From XYD2-FULL-39-9 sp964561035 (GTDB taxonomy: Bacteria; Patescibacteriota; Patescibacteriia; Magasanikbacterales; GWA2-37-8): a stretch of DNA of 64,000 bases. Below the pieces are notes generated by a model. That model ran no database searches. It saw only the letters and a program-made list of their open reading frames with translations, and was not told the origin of the DNA. The stretch lies in contig CAZLNR010000002.1 of assembly GCA_964561035.1 (NCBI GenBank), positions 1-64,000 of the forward strand. Direction: 5' to 3'. Made by a program: the position numbers and the translations under genes. Below are positions 15,775-23,341 of this stretch, in pieces. Each line of letters starts with the position of its first letter. The first letter of the stretch is position 1.

Positions 15775-17013
15775 ATGTTTGCCAAATCAAAATATTTTTT
15801 ACCAAAACTTCTGTTCTTCTTTAGTGTTATTGGCCCTGGAATTATAGCGGCCAATGCGGATAATGATGCCGGGGGTATAAGCACATATTCAGTAGTAGGC
15901 GCGCAATTTGGCACCTCTATGCTTTGGGTGTTGTTTTTGATCACCTTTTCACTGGCTATCACCCAGGAGATGGGTGTTCGCATAGGTTTGGTAACTCGTC
16001 AGGGATTGGGTGGTGTGATACGAGAAAATTTTGGTATTAAATGGACTGCGTTTGCTATGGTTGCCATGCTGGTGGCGAACCTGGGAACGATTACAGCCGA
16101 GTTTGCCGGCATAGCTTCCTCCTTTGAAATATTTGATATTAGTAAATATATTACCGTGCCAATTGCCGCTTTGGTAGTTTGGTTTGTGTTGTATAAGGGG
16201 TCGTTTAAAACCGCTCAAAAAGTATTTTTGATTTTTTCCGCTTTTTATATCGTATACATTATTAACGGTTTTGTGGTTAAGCCGGATTTTGGCGCCGCGT
16301 TTCATAGTATGCTTACGCCGACTTTGCAGTTTAATAGCCAGTTTTTATTGGCCATGATTGCTTTGATCGGCACCACTATAACACCATGGGGACAATTCTT
16401 TATCCAATCATTTGTGGTGGATAAGGGTTTGGATCTTAAGCACTATAAAGTGGAAAAAGCTGAAGTTTTTGCCGGAGCGTTTATTACCAACATTGTCAGT
16501 TTTTTTATCATCATCAGTACCGCAACTGTTTTTTTTAAGCATGGCTTAACTATTACCGATGCCAAAGATGCCGCGATTGGGCTAGCCCCATTGGCCGGTC
16601 GGTTTGCGCAAGCGCTGTTTGCTTTTGGTCTATTTAGCGCCTCCATGCTTGGAGCCTTTATTTTGCCAGTAGCTACCGCCTATGCGGTTTGTGAAGCGTT
16701 TGGCTGGGAGTATGGCTTTAATACTAACTGGCAGACCGGCAGTATTTTTTATAGTATTATTTTATTTTCTATTATCGTACCGGTTTTGCTAGTGCTTATT
16801 CCAAAAATTTCACTGCTTAAGGTCATGATATTTTCTCAGGATATTAATGGTATTCTGTTGCCGTTTATTTTGATTTTTGTTATGCGCATCATAAATAGTA
16901 AAAAAATAATGGGCACATACACAAACCATCTAATCGGTAATATTATTGCGTGGCTCACTATTATCGGAATAATTTTGGCTACAGCCGTATTAGTCATTTC
17001 TTCTTTTGTATAA
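15775..17013 (+). CDS. Nramp-family divalent metal transporter, atypical motifs
   Basis: A 412-residue membrane protein with about eleven hydrophobic segments and the Nramp/SLC11 fold. The first helix carries ANADNDAGG at residues 26-34 in place of the DPGN metal motif. The sixth helix carries TPWGQ at 203-207 in place of MPH, so the methionine that gives canonical Nramps their preference for Mn/Fe is absent. This pattern recalls the Nramp-related Mg2+ transporter branch. The upstream MgtE-like sensor supports Mg2+ as substrate, but the substrate is inferred. recO starts 5 bp downstream. Confidence 0.88.
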   Translation: MFAKSKYFLPKLLFFFSVIGPGIIAANADNDAGGISTYSVVGAQFGTSMLWVLFLITFSLAITQEMGVRIGLVTRQGLGGVIRENFGIKWTAFAMVAMLVANLGTITAEFAGIASSFEIFDISKYITVPIAALVVWFVLYKGSFKTAQKVFLIFSAFYIVYIINGFVVKPDFGAAFHSMLTPTLQFNSQFLLAMIALIGTTITPWGQFFIQSFVVDKGLDLKHYKVEKAEVFAGAFITNIVSFFIIISTATVFFKHGLTITDAKDAAIGLAPLAGRFAQALFAFGLFSASMLGAFILPVATAYAVCEAFGWEYGFNTNWQTGSIFYSIILFSIIVPVLLVLIPKISLLKVMIFSQDINGILLPFILIFVMRIINSKKIMGTYTNHLIGNIIAWLTIIGIILATAVLVISSFV

Positions 17014-17018
17014 ACAGC

Positions 17019-17615
17019 ATGCTGGCGATCGTGTTGACTCGGACAAATAGCAAGGAGTATGATCAGACAATTTCTTTGTATACTCGCGAACAAGGCAGGT
17101 TAGAGCTGCTGGCTAAAGGCATTAAAAAAATTACTAGCAAAAATTCCTCTACGCTTGAACAGTTGGCTTGCGTGGATATAGAAATCGCGTACGGCAAAGA
17201 AATTACCTATGTTACCAAAGCCCAGCCGTCGGTTTTGTTTAAACAAATATATGCAGATTTTGAAAAAATTACTTTGGCGAGCTACGCCGCTTTGTTAGTA
17301 AACGAGCAGGTTTTAGTTGGGGAAAAAGACCAGCGAATTTTTGATTTGCTATTTAGTTTTTTGGAGTTTGTAAATTCAGCGGAAAAGATTAAATCATTAA
17401 ATATTGCTACCAGTTTCATTTTAAAGTTATGGCACTATCTGGGTTTTAGTATGCCAGAGCACGACCGGTGGCTTAAAGACAGCTGGGCAGACATAAATAC
17501 TGCTTCAACAGATGTAGCGCAAGCGCGCCATGTTTACGAACGAGTATTGGTTTTTGCGCAGAACCATAGCGCTAAAAAACTTGCTAATTTTTTTGAACAT
17601 GATAGGATTATGTAG
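17019..17615 (+). CDS. recO: DNA repair protein RecO
   Basis: Mediator that helps RecR load RecA on SSB-coated DNA. The N-terminal OB fold is recognisable (AIVLTRTNSKEYDQTISLYTREQGRLELLAKGIKK, as consecutive motifs), followed by the helical domain. At 198 residues it is shorter than the usual 230-250 and has no cysteine zinc cluster. I chose the ATG at 17019 because the upstream frame overlaps the transporter gene. It ends in TAG. Confidence 0.85.
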   Translation: MLAIVLTRTNSKEYDQTISLYTREQGRLELLAKGIKKITSKNSSTLEQLACVDIEIAYGKEITYVTKAQPSVLFKQIYADFEKITLASYAALLVNEQVLVGEKDQRIFDLLFSFLEFVNSAEKIKSLNIATSFILKLWHYLGFSMPEHDRWLKDSWADINTASTDVAQARHVYERVLVFAQNHSAKKLANFFEHDRIM

Positions 17616-17635
17616 TTAGGTATTTAGGAATATAT

Positions 17636-18928
17636 ATGCAAACATTTATACAGAATCTTGCCTCTCAGGTGGGGCAGGAAGTGGAAATAAAAGGCTGGTT
17701 ATATAACAAACGATCGTCCGGTCCGATTGCGTTTTTGGAGTTGCGCGATGGCAGTGGTTGGATTCAGGCCGTGGTTGCCAAATCTGACGTGTCGGCCGAG
17801 GTTTGGGAAGCGGTAGAAAAAGCCACCCAAGAAACGTCGGTGGTTGTAACTGGTAAAGTTGCCAAACATCCGAAAAAAGAAAATGTTTTTGAGCTGCAGG
17901 TTACGAATTTTAAAACATTACAATTGGCTCAAGAATATCCAATTGCTCACAAGGAGCACGGTCCAGATTTTTTGATGGATAATCGGCATTTGTGGTTGCG
18001 CAGCAAGCGCCAGTGGGCTATTTTGCGCGTACGCGATGCTATAATTACCGCCATCAATCAGTATTTGCACCAAGAAAATTTTATCAAAGTAGATTCTCCG
18101 ATTTTTACACCTAATGCTTGTGAAGGTACGACCACGCTGTTTCCAGTGCCGTATTTTGATTTAGGCACAGCCTACTTGTCTCAGTCCGGTCAACTATACA
18201 TAGAAGCAGCCATTGCATCGGTAGGCAGGTGTTATGATTTTGGTCCGGTGTTTCGCGCTGAAAAAAGCAAAACAAAAAGACATTTAACCGAATTTTGGAT
18301 GATGGATGCGGAAGCTGCGTTTGTGGAGCATGAAGAAAATCTAAGAATTCAAGAAGGTTTGGTAAGGCATATTATTCGTCATTGTTTGGCTAATTGCCAA
18401 GAAGAACTTCGGGTGTTAGAGCGCAATCTTGAACCGCTGCAAAAAGCTGATCAGCCATTTACTCGCTTAAGTTACGACCAGGCAATTGAAAAATTGCATG
18501 AACTTGGTTCGGATATCAAATATGGTGAAGATTTGGGCAATGATGATGAAGGTTTGCTTACCAAAGATAGCGATGTGCCGGTATTTATTGCTAAATGGCC
18601 AAAGAGCATTAAACCGTTCTACATGAAGCGAGATCCAGAAAACGAAAATTTGGTTTTGAACGATGATTTAATTGCCACCGAAGGTGCAGGAGAATTAATT
18701 GGTGGCAGCCAGCGTGAAGACAATTTTGATTTGCTTTTGGAACGCATAAAACATGAAGGATTATCTGAAGTTGACTATGATTGGTATTTGGATTTGCGCA
18801 AATATGGCAGTGTGCCACATTCTGGGTTTGGCATTGGTTTGGAGCGCACAGTTCGTTGGATAACCGGCGTGGAGCATATTCGTGAAGCAATACCGTTTCC
18901 AAGAACAATTGGAAGGTTGCGACCATAA
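17636..18928 (+). CDS. asnS: Asparaginyl-tRNA synthetase
   Basis: Class IIb synthetase that charges tRNA-Asn. The N-terminal OB anticodon-binding domain covers about residues 1-105. Motif 2 (FRAEKSKTKRHLTEFWMMDAE) and motif 3 (GFGIGLERTVRWITG) are clear, and the 430 residues match AsnRS rather than the longer bacterial AspRS with its GAD insert. It is the last gene of the adk operon and is followed by a strong terminator, after which the GC-rich island begins. Confidence 0.95.
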   Translation: MQTFIQNLASQVGQEVEIKGWLYNKRSSGPIAFLELRDGSGWIQAVVAKSDVSAEVWEAVEKATQETSVVVTGKVAKHPKKENVFELQVTNFKTLQLAQEYPIAHKEHGPDFLMDNRHLWLRSKRQWAILRVRDAIITAINQYLHQENFIKVDSPIFTPNACEGTTTLFPVPYFDLGTAYLSQSGQLYIEAAIASVGRCYDFGPVFRAEKSKTKRHLTEFWMMDAEAAFVEHEENLRIQEGLVRHIIRHCLANCQEELRVLERNLEPLQKADQPFTRLSYDQAIEKLHELGSDIKYGEDLGNDDEGLLTKDSDVPVFIAKWPKSIKPFYMKRDPENENLVLNDDLIATEGAGELIGGSQREDNFDLLLERIKHEGLSEVDYDWYLDLRKYGSVPHSGFGIGLERTVRWITGVEHIREAIPFPRTIGRLRP

Positions 18929-18948
18929 ATAGATTGTAATTTTAAAAT

Positions 18949-18986
18949 AAAAACCTTGTTTTTTATGAGATGAAAACAAGGTTTTT
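18949..18986 (+). terminator. Intrinsic terminator after asnS
   Basis: AAAAACCTTGTTTT (18949-18962) pairs with AAAACAAGGTTTTT (18973-18986), followed by more Ts. The A- and T-rich flanks could let it work in both directions. Confidence 0.85.
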
Positions 18987-19021
18987 TGTTTTTGTTTAAA
19001 TAAAATTTGGATAAAGGAATA

Positions 19022-19050
19022 TTGACAAAATGATAAAATCCTGCTACCAA
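19022..19050 (+). promoter_or_regulatory. Promoter of GC-rich orphan gene 1
   Basis: TTGACA (19022-19027), 17-nt spacer, TACCAA (19045-19050) as a weak -10. It is embedded in AT-rich sequence right after the asnS terminator. Confidence 0.55.
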
Positions 19051-19114
19051 TACTGTGTAGTCATTTCTCGTTTTGCGTCGCAACACGAGGGAAAATGATG
19101 AAAATGGACAAGGT

Positions 19115-19147
19115 GGGAGAGGGTGTTACAACGCCCAGGATTCTCCC
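19115..19147 (+). promoter_or_regulatory. Leader hairpin before orphan gene 1
   Basis: GGGAGA (19115-19120) pairs with TCTCCC (19142-19147), and inside it GGGTGT (19121-19126) pairs with ACGCCC (19131-19136). The stem ends just before the GAGAGG Shine-Dalgarno (19149-19154), a position suited to translational control. Confidence 0.5.
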
Positions 19148-19161
19148 AGAGAGGCAATGTC

Positions 19162-20121
19162 ATGACTGACAAGCGTGCCCCGGGAGAAGGGGCGGACAAC
19201 GATGCTGGCAATGCGGATTTTGGTGGTCCGACGGTAAGGACGCCAGAGCCCCCGTCGTTTGTTGTTAGGGCGATCGGCAACATCCAGAACGACATCAATG
19301 GGCGTCGTTCCAGGGTGGTGCTGGATGATGAGGGCGGTGAGGCTGTTCCTTCCGGTGAAGTGGTTGACGCTACGATGCCCAACAGCGGTCCTGTGGCCTT
19401 GCCACCACCGCCGGTGGCGCCTAATTTGCCAGAAGGTGGCGTGTTGGGGGACTTGGGTGAAGAAGGCGGCCATTGGGCAGGGGAAAAGGTCCAGAGTTTT
19501 CTGGATGTTCTACCTACGACACCTCTGCCGCGTGACCCTCGAGTTGTCATGGCAGCCATACCCACCACTCAAGTGGTGGTTGCGCGGCCAATACAACAAG
19601 CGGTGACGCTTGCGATTGGACCAATCCCCAGCCCAGTCGCTGATTCGGCAACCATGCCCTGCGCTCAAGATCGGGACGGGTGGGTACGGCTGGCACTGGC
19701 ACTGAAGAGTGTATTTGATGCACAAGTGCCGGGGGCAGTGGATGTGGTGGCGACATCTCTGAGCCCATCACTTTCGCCAGAGGAGTTCCGTAGGGATTCG
19801 TTGGTCATCTGTGTGTTGGATTGGAAGAGGTACGGAGACCTTCTTCTGGCTGAGTCCGACATACGAAGAAGTCGGCAGGTTCCGGCTGACCTCAAGAAGG
19901 CACTCCTGCTTGTCTGGGCGGACATGCGGCGATTGTTGGTGGCACCCGCCAGGTGTTTGCGAGTGAGAGGGCAGGTTGATGGTGATGTGATTTGCGAGGT
20001 TGAGCGTGGGTTCGTTCCCATGCAGGTGCAGGCAAGTAGCGCTACCTCATCCTACTTGTTGATTGCACTGGTGGCGCTGGCGCTTGTGGGTGCCGGTGTG
20101 CTAACAGTCATGGTGTTGTAG
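19162..20121 (+). CDS. GC-rich orphan protein 1, C-terminal membrane anchor
   Basis: Unrecognised 319-residue protein. The first 150 or so residues are rich in Pro, Gly, Ala and acidic residues and are probably disordered. About 160-290 look globular and helical (WVRLALALKSVFDAQ; RQVPADLKKALLLVWADMRRLL). The last 25 residues form one hydrophobic helix (SYLLIALVALALVGAGVLTVMVL), predicting a tail-anchored or membrane-bound topology with no signal peptide. The ATG at 19162 has GAGAGG 7 nt upstream; an earlier ATG at 19123 lacks this. Codons end far more often in G or C than in neighbouring genes, pointing to acquisition or special selection. Opposite-strand open frames overlap it but lack any start signal. 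Confidence 0.75.
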   Translation: MTDKRAPGEGADNDAGNADFGGPTVRTPEPPSFVVRAIGNIQNDINGRRSRVVLDDEGGEAVPSGEVVDATMPNSGPVALPPPPVAPNLPEGGVLGDLGEEGGHWAGEKVQSFLDVLPTTPLPRDPRVVMAAIPTTQVVVARPIQQAVTLAIGPIPSPVADSATMPCAQDRDGWVRLALALKSVFDAQVPGAVDVVATSLSPSLSPEEFRRDSLVICVLDWKRYGDLLLAESDIRRSRQVPADLKKALLLVWADMRRLLVAPARCLRVRGQVDGDVICEVERGFVPMQVQASSATSSYLLIALVALALVGAGVLTVMVL

Positions 20122-20196
20122 AAGGTGGGGAGGAAAAATTTGGCGCGTGCCACCACGACGCGTGCCAATAAAAAAGAGGGAAATCGTGGATTGCAT

Positions 20197-20225
20197 AAAG
20201 CAGCTTAATTCAAATAGGCTGTTTT
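20197..20225 (+). terminator. Possible terminator after orphan gene 1
   Basis: AAAGCAGC (20197-20204) can pair with GCTGTTTT (20218-20225), followed by a T-rich run. The stem is short, with one G-U pair and a 13-nt loop. Confidence 0.45.
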
Positions 20226-20297
20226 ATTTTTTTATAATTTTTTTATTTAAAATTTAGTTATCTTTTTATTTAAAATAATTTTTTTACGGTTTACACA

Positions 20298-20326
20298 TTG
20301 ACAAAATAGGGTTTTTTTGCTAACAA
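20298..20326 (+). promoter_or_regulatory. Promoter of orphan genes 2 and 3
   Basis: TTGACA (20298-20303), 17-nt spacer, TAACAA (20321-20326). A second TTGACA at 20362-20367 has no AT-rich -10 at the right distance and is probably transcribed leader. Confidence 0.6.
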
Positions 20327-20369
20327 TAAACACAGATAACTCCCCAATGCCGGGGAGCTCTTTGACAAT

Positions 20370-20400
20370 CCGTGGGCGACTTCGTTCGCCCCGTCGACGG
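20370..20400 (+). promoter_or_regulatory. Leader hairpin before orphan gene 2
   Basis: GGGCGA (20374-20379) pairs with TCGCCC (20386-20391), extended by CCGT (20370-20373) with ACGG (20397-20400). A smaller CCCC/GGGG hairpin lies at 20342-20354. The stem ends 4 nt before the AGGAGT Shine-Dalgarno (20405-20410). Confidence 0.5.
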
Positions 20401-20416
20401 AAACAGGAGTAGGCCC

Positions 20417-21802
20417 ATGGGTATTTTCGGAAAGACCTTTTCTCAAACCCTCTCTGACATGTCTCAGCCCGGAGCTGGCACTCCGGCCAAGGCACCTGGA
20501 AAGCAGACGCTAACGGCTGGAATTCCGCCTCGTTCTGCGCCAGCACGGCCTGTCGTTGATGCTGCGGACGGCGAATTCATTGAGCATGGTCATGCGTGCT
20601 CAGTGAATCCGAATCAGGAGGGGTGTATTTTTACAGGTCCTGACGCTGCTGATCAGCGGATGAGGCTCGGCCAGTTGATTGGGGCGTATCTGCCCTTGAT
20701 GAATGCTGACATGCATGCTGCGATTGGACGTCTGTTGCTTGATACCAAGTTGGCCAAGGCGCCAGCTAGCCTTGCGCTGATCCTTGTTGGATTTGCGTTT
20801 GATGTGCTGAGCTCTGGTTTGGTGAGCAAGATTGGTGCATTCGCCAAAGCTACATCTGCCGCAGCAACGGTTGCCAAAGGCATCAGCCAGGCAACGGATC
20901 AGGGCGTGTCTTCTCTTGTGAATGGTCTCAGTAGGCTGCCTGTCAAGCAGGTGGAAACCGTGGCAAAGACCTTGTCAGGAGTAATGAAGGACAAGGTTAA
21001 GGGGGCTGTTGGCAAAGCGGCGGCCCATGACTTTGAGTCAAATCGAGCGGCGAAAGTCGCGTTCTTGCAGAAGATCCAGAACGGCTTGAGTGCTGCGGCT
21101 ATCCAGATGTTTGCTACCTATACGCAGGGTAGCGATGTAGACGCTCTAGTGTTGCTGGGAATGTTGGAACATAGGCCGGACGTGGATGGGTTTGAAGAGA
21201 AGTTTCGGGATCTCGTCGGCAGATACATTGCCGAGCAGGTGCCGAACATCGGCAAGAAAGCCGGTATAACGGAAGCAGAGTACAAGTTGCTCTGCGTTGT
21301 TGCGTACGGCCAGAAACTCTACATCAATGTTCTGACGGCCGAGGGGCCGCGGGTTGGTGCGAAGCCTCGTATGGTCGGCGCTGGCGGGCAGAATAAGGAT
21401 ATTGTTGATCCGGACAAGCCCGCAGAGCTGGTGGCAATCATCAGCCCCGATCTGGTCTCGACCGCCATCGAGAACAATGGTGGCAAGGTCGAGGAGGTGT
21501 CGGTGACGTGGGAGGCGTACCGGGATGGAAATTGGTCTCCTCCGGTTCCGACTTTGGACCTGAGGCGTCCAGATGGCAATCTGTTTGGCCCGGGCATGAA
21601 GTTCGAACAATGGCTGAGAAAGTCGTACCGGGATAAGCACGGTGGTCAAGAACCGCCGGATGATGCGTTCTCCTGGGACAAGACCTTTGGTGGTGCCAAG
21701 CAGGCGCCGCCAGCACCGTCCGCTCCGCAGGTGAGCGGTGATGATGTTGATGCGGCAGCAGGTGCTGCTGATGTGACGTCCAATGCACTCGACCTGTTCT
21801 AA
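20417..21802 (+). CDS. GC-rich orphan protein 2
   Basis: Unrecognised 461-residue protein. Residues 1-55 are Pro/Ala/Gly-rich. A helical, partly hydrophobic region follows at about 110-230, including one segment near ASLALILVGFAFDVLSSGLV that could enter a membrane, then Ala/Lys-rich amphipathic helices. About 230-400 look globular. The last 40 residues are Pro/Ala/Asp-rich. No signal peptide and no motif that I recognise. AGGAGT at 20405-20410 lies 6 nt before the ATG, which decides this start over an earlier open-frame start at 20372. GC-rich third positions match orphan gene 1. Orphan gene 3 starts 11 bp downstream, so the two form an operon. Confidence 0.78.
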   Translation: MGIFGKTFSQTLSDMSQPGAGTPAKAPGKQTLTAGIPPRSAPARPVVDAADGEFIEHGHACSVNPNQEGCIFTGPDAADQRMRLGQLIGAYLPLMNADMHAAIGRLLLDTKLAKAPASLALILVGFAFDVLSSGLVSKIGAFAKATSAAATVAKGISQATDQGVSSLVNGLSRLPVKQVETVAKTLSGVMKDKVKGAVGKAAAHDFESNRAAKVAFLQKIQNGLSAAAIQMFATYTQGSDVDALVLLGMLEHRPDVDGFEEKFRDLVGRYIAEQVPNIGKKAGITEAEYKLLCVVAYGQKLYINVLTAEGPRVGAKPRMVGAGGQNKDIVDPDKPAELVAIISPDLVSTAIENNGGKVEEVSVTWEAYRDGNWSPPVPTLDLRRPDGNLFGPGMKFEQWLRKSYRDKHGGQEPPDDAFSWDKTFGGAKQAPPAPSAPQVSGDDVDAAAGAADVTSNALDLF

Positions 21803-21813
21803 AAGGAGTACAA

Positions 21814-22188
21814 ATGAAACCGCAGGGAAGATTGGTTTTTTGGTTGTCGGTGGTGTTGGTTGCCTTGGCGACCTACCTCAACTACCGAGAGTGTACGCGG
21901 GCGCCGAACGCTGCTCGCTCGGAAGAGTCCGCCCTGGTCAAGGGTGTGCGCGAGGCGTGCTGGTCGCTCGACCTCCAGTTGAGCATGATGTTGGGGGATG
22001 CTTCCAGGCAGCCCACTAGCAGGCTCTCGGAGGTGCAGACCCGGTTTGTGGCGATGGCGCCGTTGATCAGGTTGTGCACTGCCGCCGAGGTCGAGCTCGG
22101 TGTCGAGGACGTGGAAACGTACTCGTCGCTGGAGATCTTCCAACAGCGGGTGGAGTGGGTGAAGAGCAAGATCAAGGAGTTCAAGTAG
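21814..22188 (+). CDS. GC-rich orphan protein 3, N-terminal membrane helix
   Basis: Unrecognised 124-residue protein. Residues 7-23 form a single hydrophobic helix (LVFWLSVVLVALATYLN) after a short basic start, so it is probably a type II membrane protein or carries an uncleaved signal. The rest is soluble and helical with a charged C-terminus (WVKSKIKEFK). An excellent AAAGGAGT Shine-Dalgarno lies just upstream of the ATG at 21814. It shares codon bias and operon with gene 2. The TAG stop is followed by a hairpin terminator and then by the tRNA-Leu promoter. Confidence 0.75.
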   Translation: MKPQGRLVFWLSVVLVALATYLNYRECTRAPNAARSEESALVKGVREACWSLDLQLSMMLGDASRQPTSRLSEVQTRFVAMAPLIRLCTAAEVELGVEDVETYSSLEIFQQRVEWVKSKIKEFK

Positions 22189-22245
22189 TAGGTGAAGGAG
22201 TGTGTCGCCCGGTTCGGAGCAATCCGATGGCGGGCGCGAGCTGTA

Positions 22246-22265
22246 CCAGGCATGCGAATGCCTGG
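22246..22265 (+). terminator. Terminator of orphan genes 2 and 3
   Basis: CCAGGCAT (22246-22253), GCGA tetraloop, ATGCCTGG (22258-22265), followed by a T-rich tail. Confidence 0.7.
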
Positions 22266-22287
22266 TTTGTTGCTTTTATAGGCAAGA

Positions 22288-22316
22288 TTGACAAAAATAA
22301 ATTTGTAGATTATAAT
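22288..22316 (+). promoter_or_regulatory. Promoter of tRNA-Leu
   Basis: Near-perfect consensus: TTGACA (22288-22293), 17-nt spacer, TATAAT (22311-22316). It predicts a start about 14 nt before the tRNA and calibrates the promoter class seen elsewhere in the window. Confidence 0.85.
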
Positions 22317-22336
22317 TTTACTTACAATATAAATAA

Positions 22337-22418
22337 GCCGAAGTGGCGGAATTGGTAGACGCACACGACTCAAAATCGTGCGGAGAAATCCATGAGAGTT
22401 CGATTCTCTCCTTCGGCA
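22337..22418 (+). tRNA. tRNA-Leu(CAA)
   Basis: The acceptor stem pairs GCCGAAG (22337-22343) with CTTCGGC (22411-22417), with discriminator A at 22418. The anticodon stem CACGA/TCGTG encloses the loop CTCAAAA with anticodon CAA at 22371-22373. The T arm contains GTTCGATTC. A short variable arm typical of a class II tRNA is present. No CCA is encoded at the 3' end, so it must be added by the CCA enzyme. It reads UUG codons, which are very common in the core genes here. Confidence 0.95.
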
Positions 22419-22419
22419 C

Positions 22420-22459
22420 AAAAATTAAAAAACCCATGAATGTGGGTTTTTTAATTTTT
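22420..22459 (+). terminator. Terminator of tRNA-Leu
   Basis: A 17-bp perfect stem (22420-22436 with 22443-22459) with a six-base loop, ending in a T-run. The A-run on the other side makes it potentially bidirectional. Confidence 0.88.
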
Positions 22460-22519
22460 TGGCTGTAATTTATTAACAAAACACCTAGTTTAATGGTCAT
22501 TTTTATTTTAAAAACTTTG

Positions 22520-22528
22520 TGGTATACT
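22520..22528 (+). promoter_or_regulatory. Extended -10 promoter element of parAB
   Basis: TGGTATACT has the TGN extension before TATACT (22523-22528), 20 bp before the parA ATG. No clear -35 is seen, which is acceptable for an extended -10 promoter. Confidence 0.45.
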
Positions 22529-22547
22529 ATGTGAGTATTATAAAAAT

Positions 22548-23321
22548 ATGGCTCAAATTATTGCGGTAGTAAATCAAAAAGGCGGTGTAGGCAAAACTAC
22601 CACTGCCGTAAATTTGGCAGCGGCACTTGCCGAAGCCGGAAAGTTTGTGTTGCTCGTGGATCTGGATCCGCAAGGAAATGCCACTTCAGGATTAGGCATA
22701 AAGTATCAAGAATTGGAACAAGGGCTATATCACAGTATTTCCGGTCAATCGCGTCTTCATGATGTGGTGCACAACACTGCTCATGCCGGTTTGCGCGTGG
22801 CGCCAGCTACTCCCGATCTGGCCGGTGCAAATGTTGAATTGGTAAATGTGGAAGGCCGAGAAAAAAAACTTGGCGAAGTATTATCCGAAGTTGCGCACGC
22901 TTATGATTATATAATTATTGACTGCCCGCCATCACTCGGTATTTTAACATTAAACGGTCTTATTGCAGCCGATCATATTCTTATTCCTGTGCAAGCTGAA
23001 TATTATGCTTTGGAAGGATTGGGTCAATTGCTAAAAACCATTGAGCTTATTCGCACCAATTTAAAACCGGAACTAAAAGTTTTGGGCGCAGTGCTTACCA
23101 TGTATGATGCGCGCAATAGTTTATCCGAAGAAGTAATGAACGAGCTTTATAAATTTTTCCCTGATAATATATTTAGGTCAGTCATTCCTCGTACGGTTCG
23201 TTTGGCAGAGGCGCCAAGTTTTGGTCAGAGTATTTTTCATTATGATCCAAGCGGCAAAGGCTCAAAAGCGTATGAGCGTTTAGGCAGAGAATTTTTAGAT
23301 CGTTTTGAGCGTGAAGAATAA
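22548..23321 (+). CDS. parA: Chromosome-partitioning ATPase ParA/Soj
   Basis: Deviant Walker ATPase that moves ParB-parS complexes over the nucleoid. The P-loop KGGVGKTT with the signature lysine lies at residues 11-18. Walker A' and B segments are in LLVDLDPQGNAT and IIIDCPPSLGILT. The 257 residues match chromosomal Soj rather than plasmid ParA with an N-terminal DNA-binding domain. parB lies 20 bp downstream. No palindromic parS of the TGTTTCACGTGAAACA type was seen in the window. Confidence 0.96.
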   Translation: MAQIIAVVNQKGGVGKTTTAVNLAAALAEAGKFVLLVDLDPQGNATSGLGIKYQELEQGLYHSISGQSRLHDVVHNTAHAGLRVAPATPDLAGANVELVNVEGREKKLGEVLSEVAHAYDYIIIDCPPSLGILTLNGLIAADHILIPVQAEYYALEGLGQLLKTIELIRTNLKPELKVLGAVLTMYDARNSLSEEVMNELYKFFPDNIFRSVIPRTVRLAEAPSFGQSIFHYDPSGKGSKAYERLGREFLDRFEREE

Positions 23322-23341
23322 TTTTTTTCAATAGTATCTTT

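Larger units (their letters stand above)
20122..20416 (+). other. Spacer between orphan genes 1 and 2
   Basis: About 295 bp without a gene. It holds an imperfect hairpin after gene 1 (TTGGC...GCCAA near 20140-20168), a possible terminator (20197-20225), a very AT-rich stretch (20222-20290), the gene 2 promoter (20298-20326) and a GC-rich folded leader (20342-20400). Confidence 0.6.

Noticed and set aside
19044..19568. 174-codon open frame on - opposite orphan gene 1
   Set aside because: GC-rich DNA opens all frames. The + gene has a promoter, leader stem and Shine-Dalgarno, and the - frame has none and runs across the promoter.
21146..21649. 167-codon open frame on - inside orphan gene 2
   Set aside because: Shadow frame without start signals; composition is His/Arg-rich, as expected from reading a GC-rich gene backwards.
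21882..22421. 179-codon open frame on - across orphan gene 3 and tRNA-Leu
   Set aside because: It would cover a clear tRNA, its promoter and a terminator. No initiation signal is seen.
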